Source of the DNA: Lates calcarifer
Lineage: Eukaryota > Chordata > Actinopteri > Centropomidae
Direction: 5' to 3'
NCBI RefSeq assembly: GCF_001640805.2
Contig: NW_026115281.1
Span: 1 to 64,000, forward strand
DNA length: 64,000 bases
Each line of letters opens with the position of its first letter. Within the stretch, counting starts at the first letter, position 1. Under the pieces are notes generated by a model, which saw only the letters and a program-made list of their open reading frames with translations, did not search any database and had not been told where the DNA came from. Shown here piece by piece: positions 63,313-64,000 of this stretch. The position numbers and the translations under genes are program-made.

Positions 63313-64000
63313 TCTCTTCATCCCTCCTTCCTTGGATTCTGCATCTTTTTAGAGTCAGAGGACAAAAGGCCTCAGTCAGAGCTTCAGGCCGAACAAGGAG
63401 CCTGTTGAAGAGGGGAGGTGATCGAGGACAGAGAGGCTCAGCCTGGTTCCTGCAACAGCCTTTTTACCACTGGAGGTAAATTTTGTCCGTTGACCTGGTC
63501 AAAGGTCAAAGTCAAAGGTCACTGGTAATTCTAGTTTATTTTGACAATTTTTTTCAAATATTCCAAATTTCTTTGCAGCAGACACCTGCTTACCTCTGTT
63601 AAAGTAGTAACTCGTTATTTTATTTATGTGCTGAACACAAAAAAGACTGAAACAGCAGAAACAGAGAGTTCCTTCTGACCCTCCTTCCTCCTCCTCCTCC
63701 TCTCTCCATCTTGTCAGTGAATGGAGGAGGTGAAGCATCTATTCATTTACCATGGGAAGCTAATTAGCCACAGTCATCTGCTGCGACTCTGGAGATTCAC
63801 CAGAGTGGATCTGCTGCCAGAGTTCAGTCCACAAAGGAGAGCAGGAAAACAGTTCACTGTTCTGCTCCTGTGACTCATCAGCATCATTCATTTAATTAAA
63901 TTTAAATAACTCCAGGACAGAAAAAGAAAACTTTATATTTAATATCCAACAGAAATTTAACATCTAGATTATTAAAATGTTTGTCCAGGCTGTATCAGTA
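62660..64000. other. First visible intron of phyhipl, no exon found
   Basis: Holds a CT microsatellite at about 63277-63310 and otherwise nothing I can support. A convincing first phyhipl exon, which should encode an acidic N-terminus, is not visible. Confidence 0.45.

Overview
This is vertebrate nuclear DNA, almost certainly from a bony fish (probably a percomorph). The genes are split by short GT-AG introns. The repeats are types I know from teleost genomes: Tc1-like and hAT-like remnants, a LINE with short tandem tails, and abundant TG/GA microsatellites. The proteins recognised are arginase-2, a two-domain C-type lectin, HEATR1, SUN1, an SRCR-domain receptor and PHYHIP-like. I see no prokaryotic features, CRISPR array, or tRNA or rRNA gene.

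Layout: (1) 1-5030 is a 38-bp satellite with higher-order structure, ending next to a likely last exon of an unidentified plus-strand gene (5075-5137). (2) 5340-6900 is an interstitial array rich in the telomeric motif CCCTAA, organised in a 465-bp higher-order unit. (3) 7025-8660 looks like a small minus-strand transcription unit that I cannot identify. (4) 9481-19464 is arg2 on the minus strand; its large third intron holds a complete C-type lectin gene on the plus strand (13045-14880). (5) 20745-34772 is heatr1 on the minus strand, with 43 coding exons worked out here. (6) sun1 (38477-50678, plus) runs head to head with heatr1. (7) An SRCR/Ig membrane receptor (52265-59180, minus) lies tail to tail with sun1; it has three tandem SRCR pairs, and LINE fragments in its introns. 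(8) 60632-62651 is phyhipl on the minus strand, lacking its first exon in this window.

The genes do not form one pathway. HEATR1 acts in nucleolar rRNA synthesis, SUN1 in the nuclear envelope, ARG2 in mitochondrial arginine breakdown, the lectin and SRCR proteins probably in surface recognition or innate immunity, and PHYHIPL is a neuronal-type protein of poorly known function. I did not find a convincing new biological system.

The most useful unexpected observation is that four otherwise intact, conserved genes (heatr1, sun1, the SRCR gene, phyhipl) carry single-base frame breaks, mostly +1. When the five breaks in heatr1 are discounted, the 43 exons sum exactly to an in-frame 2170-residue protein. 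This points to residual indel errors in the assembly rather than to pseudogenes, but it needs reads or RNA to settle. Other points worth a look are the homogenised SRCR exons, the duplicated and decayed leader exon of the lectin gene, a foldback MITE family with three copies in introns, and a run of phase-1 cassette exons in sun1.
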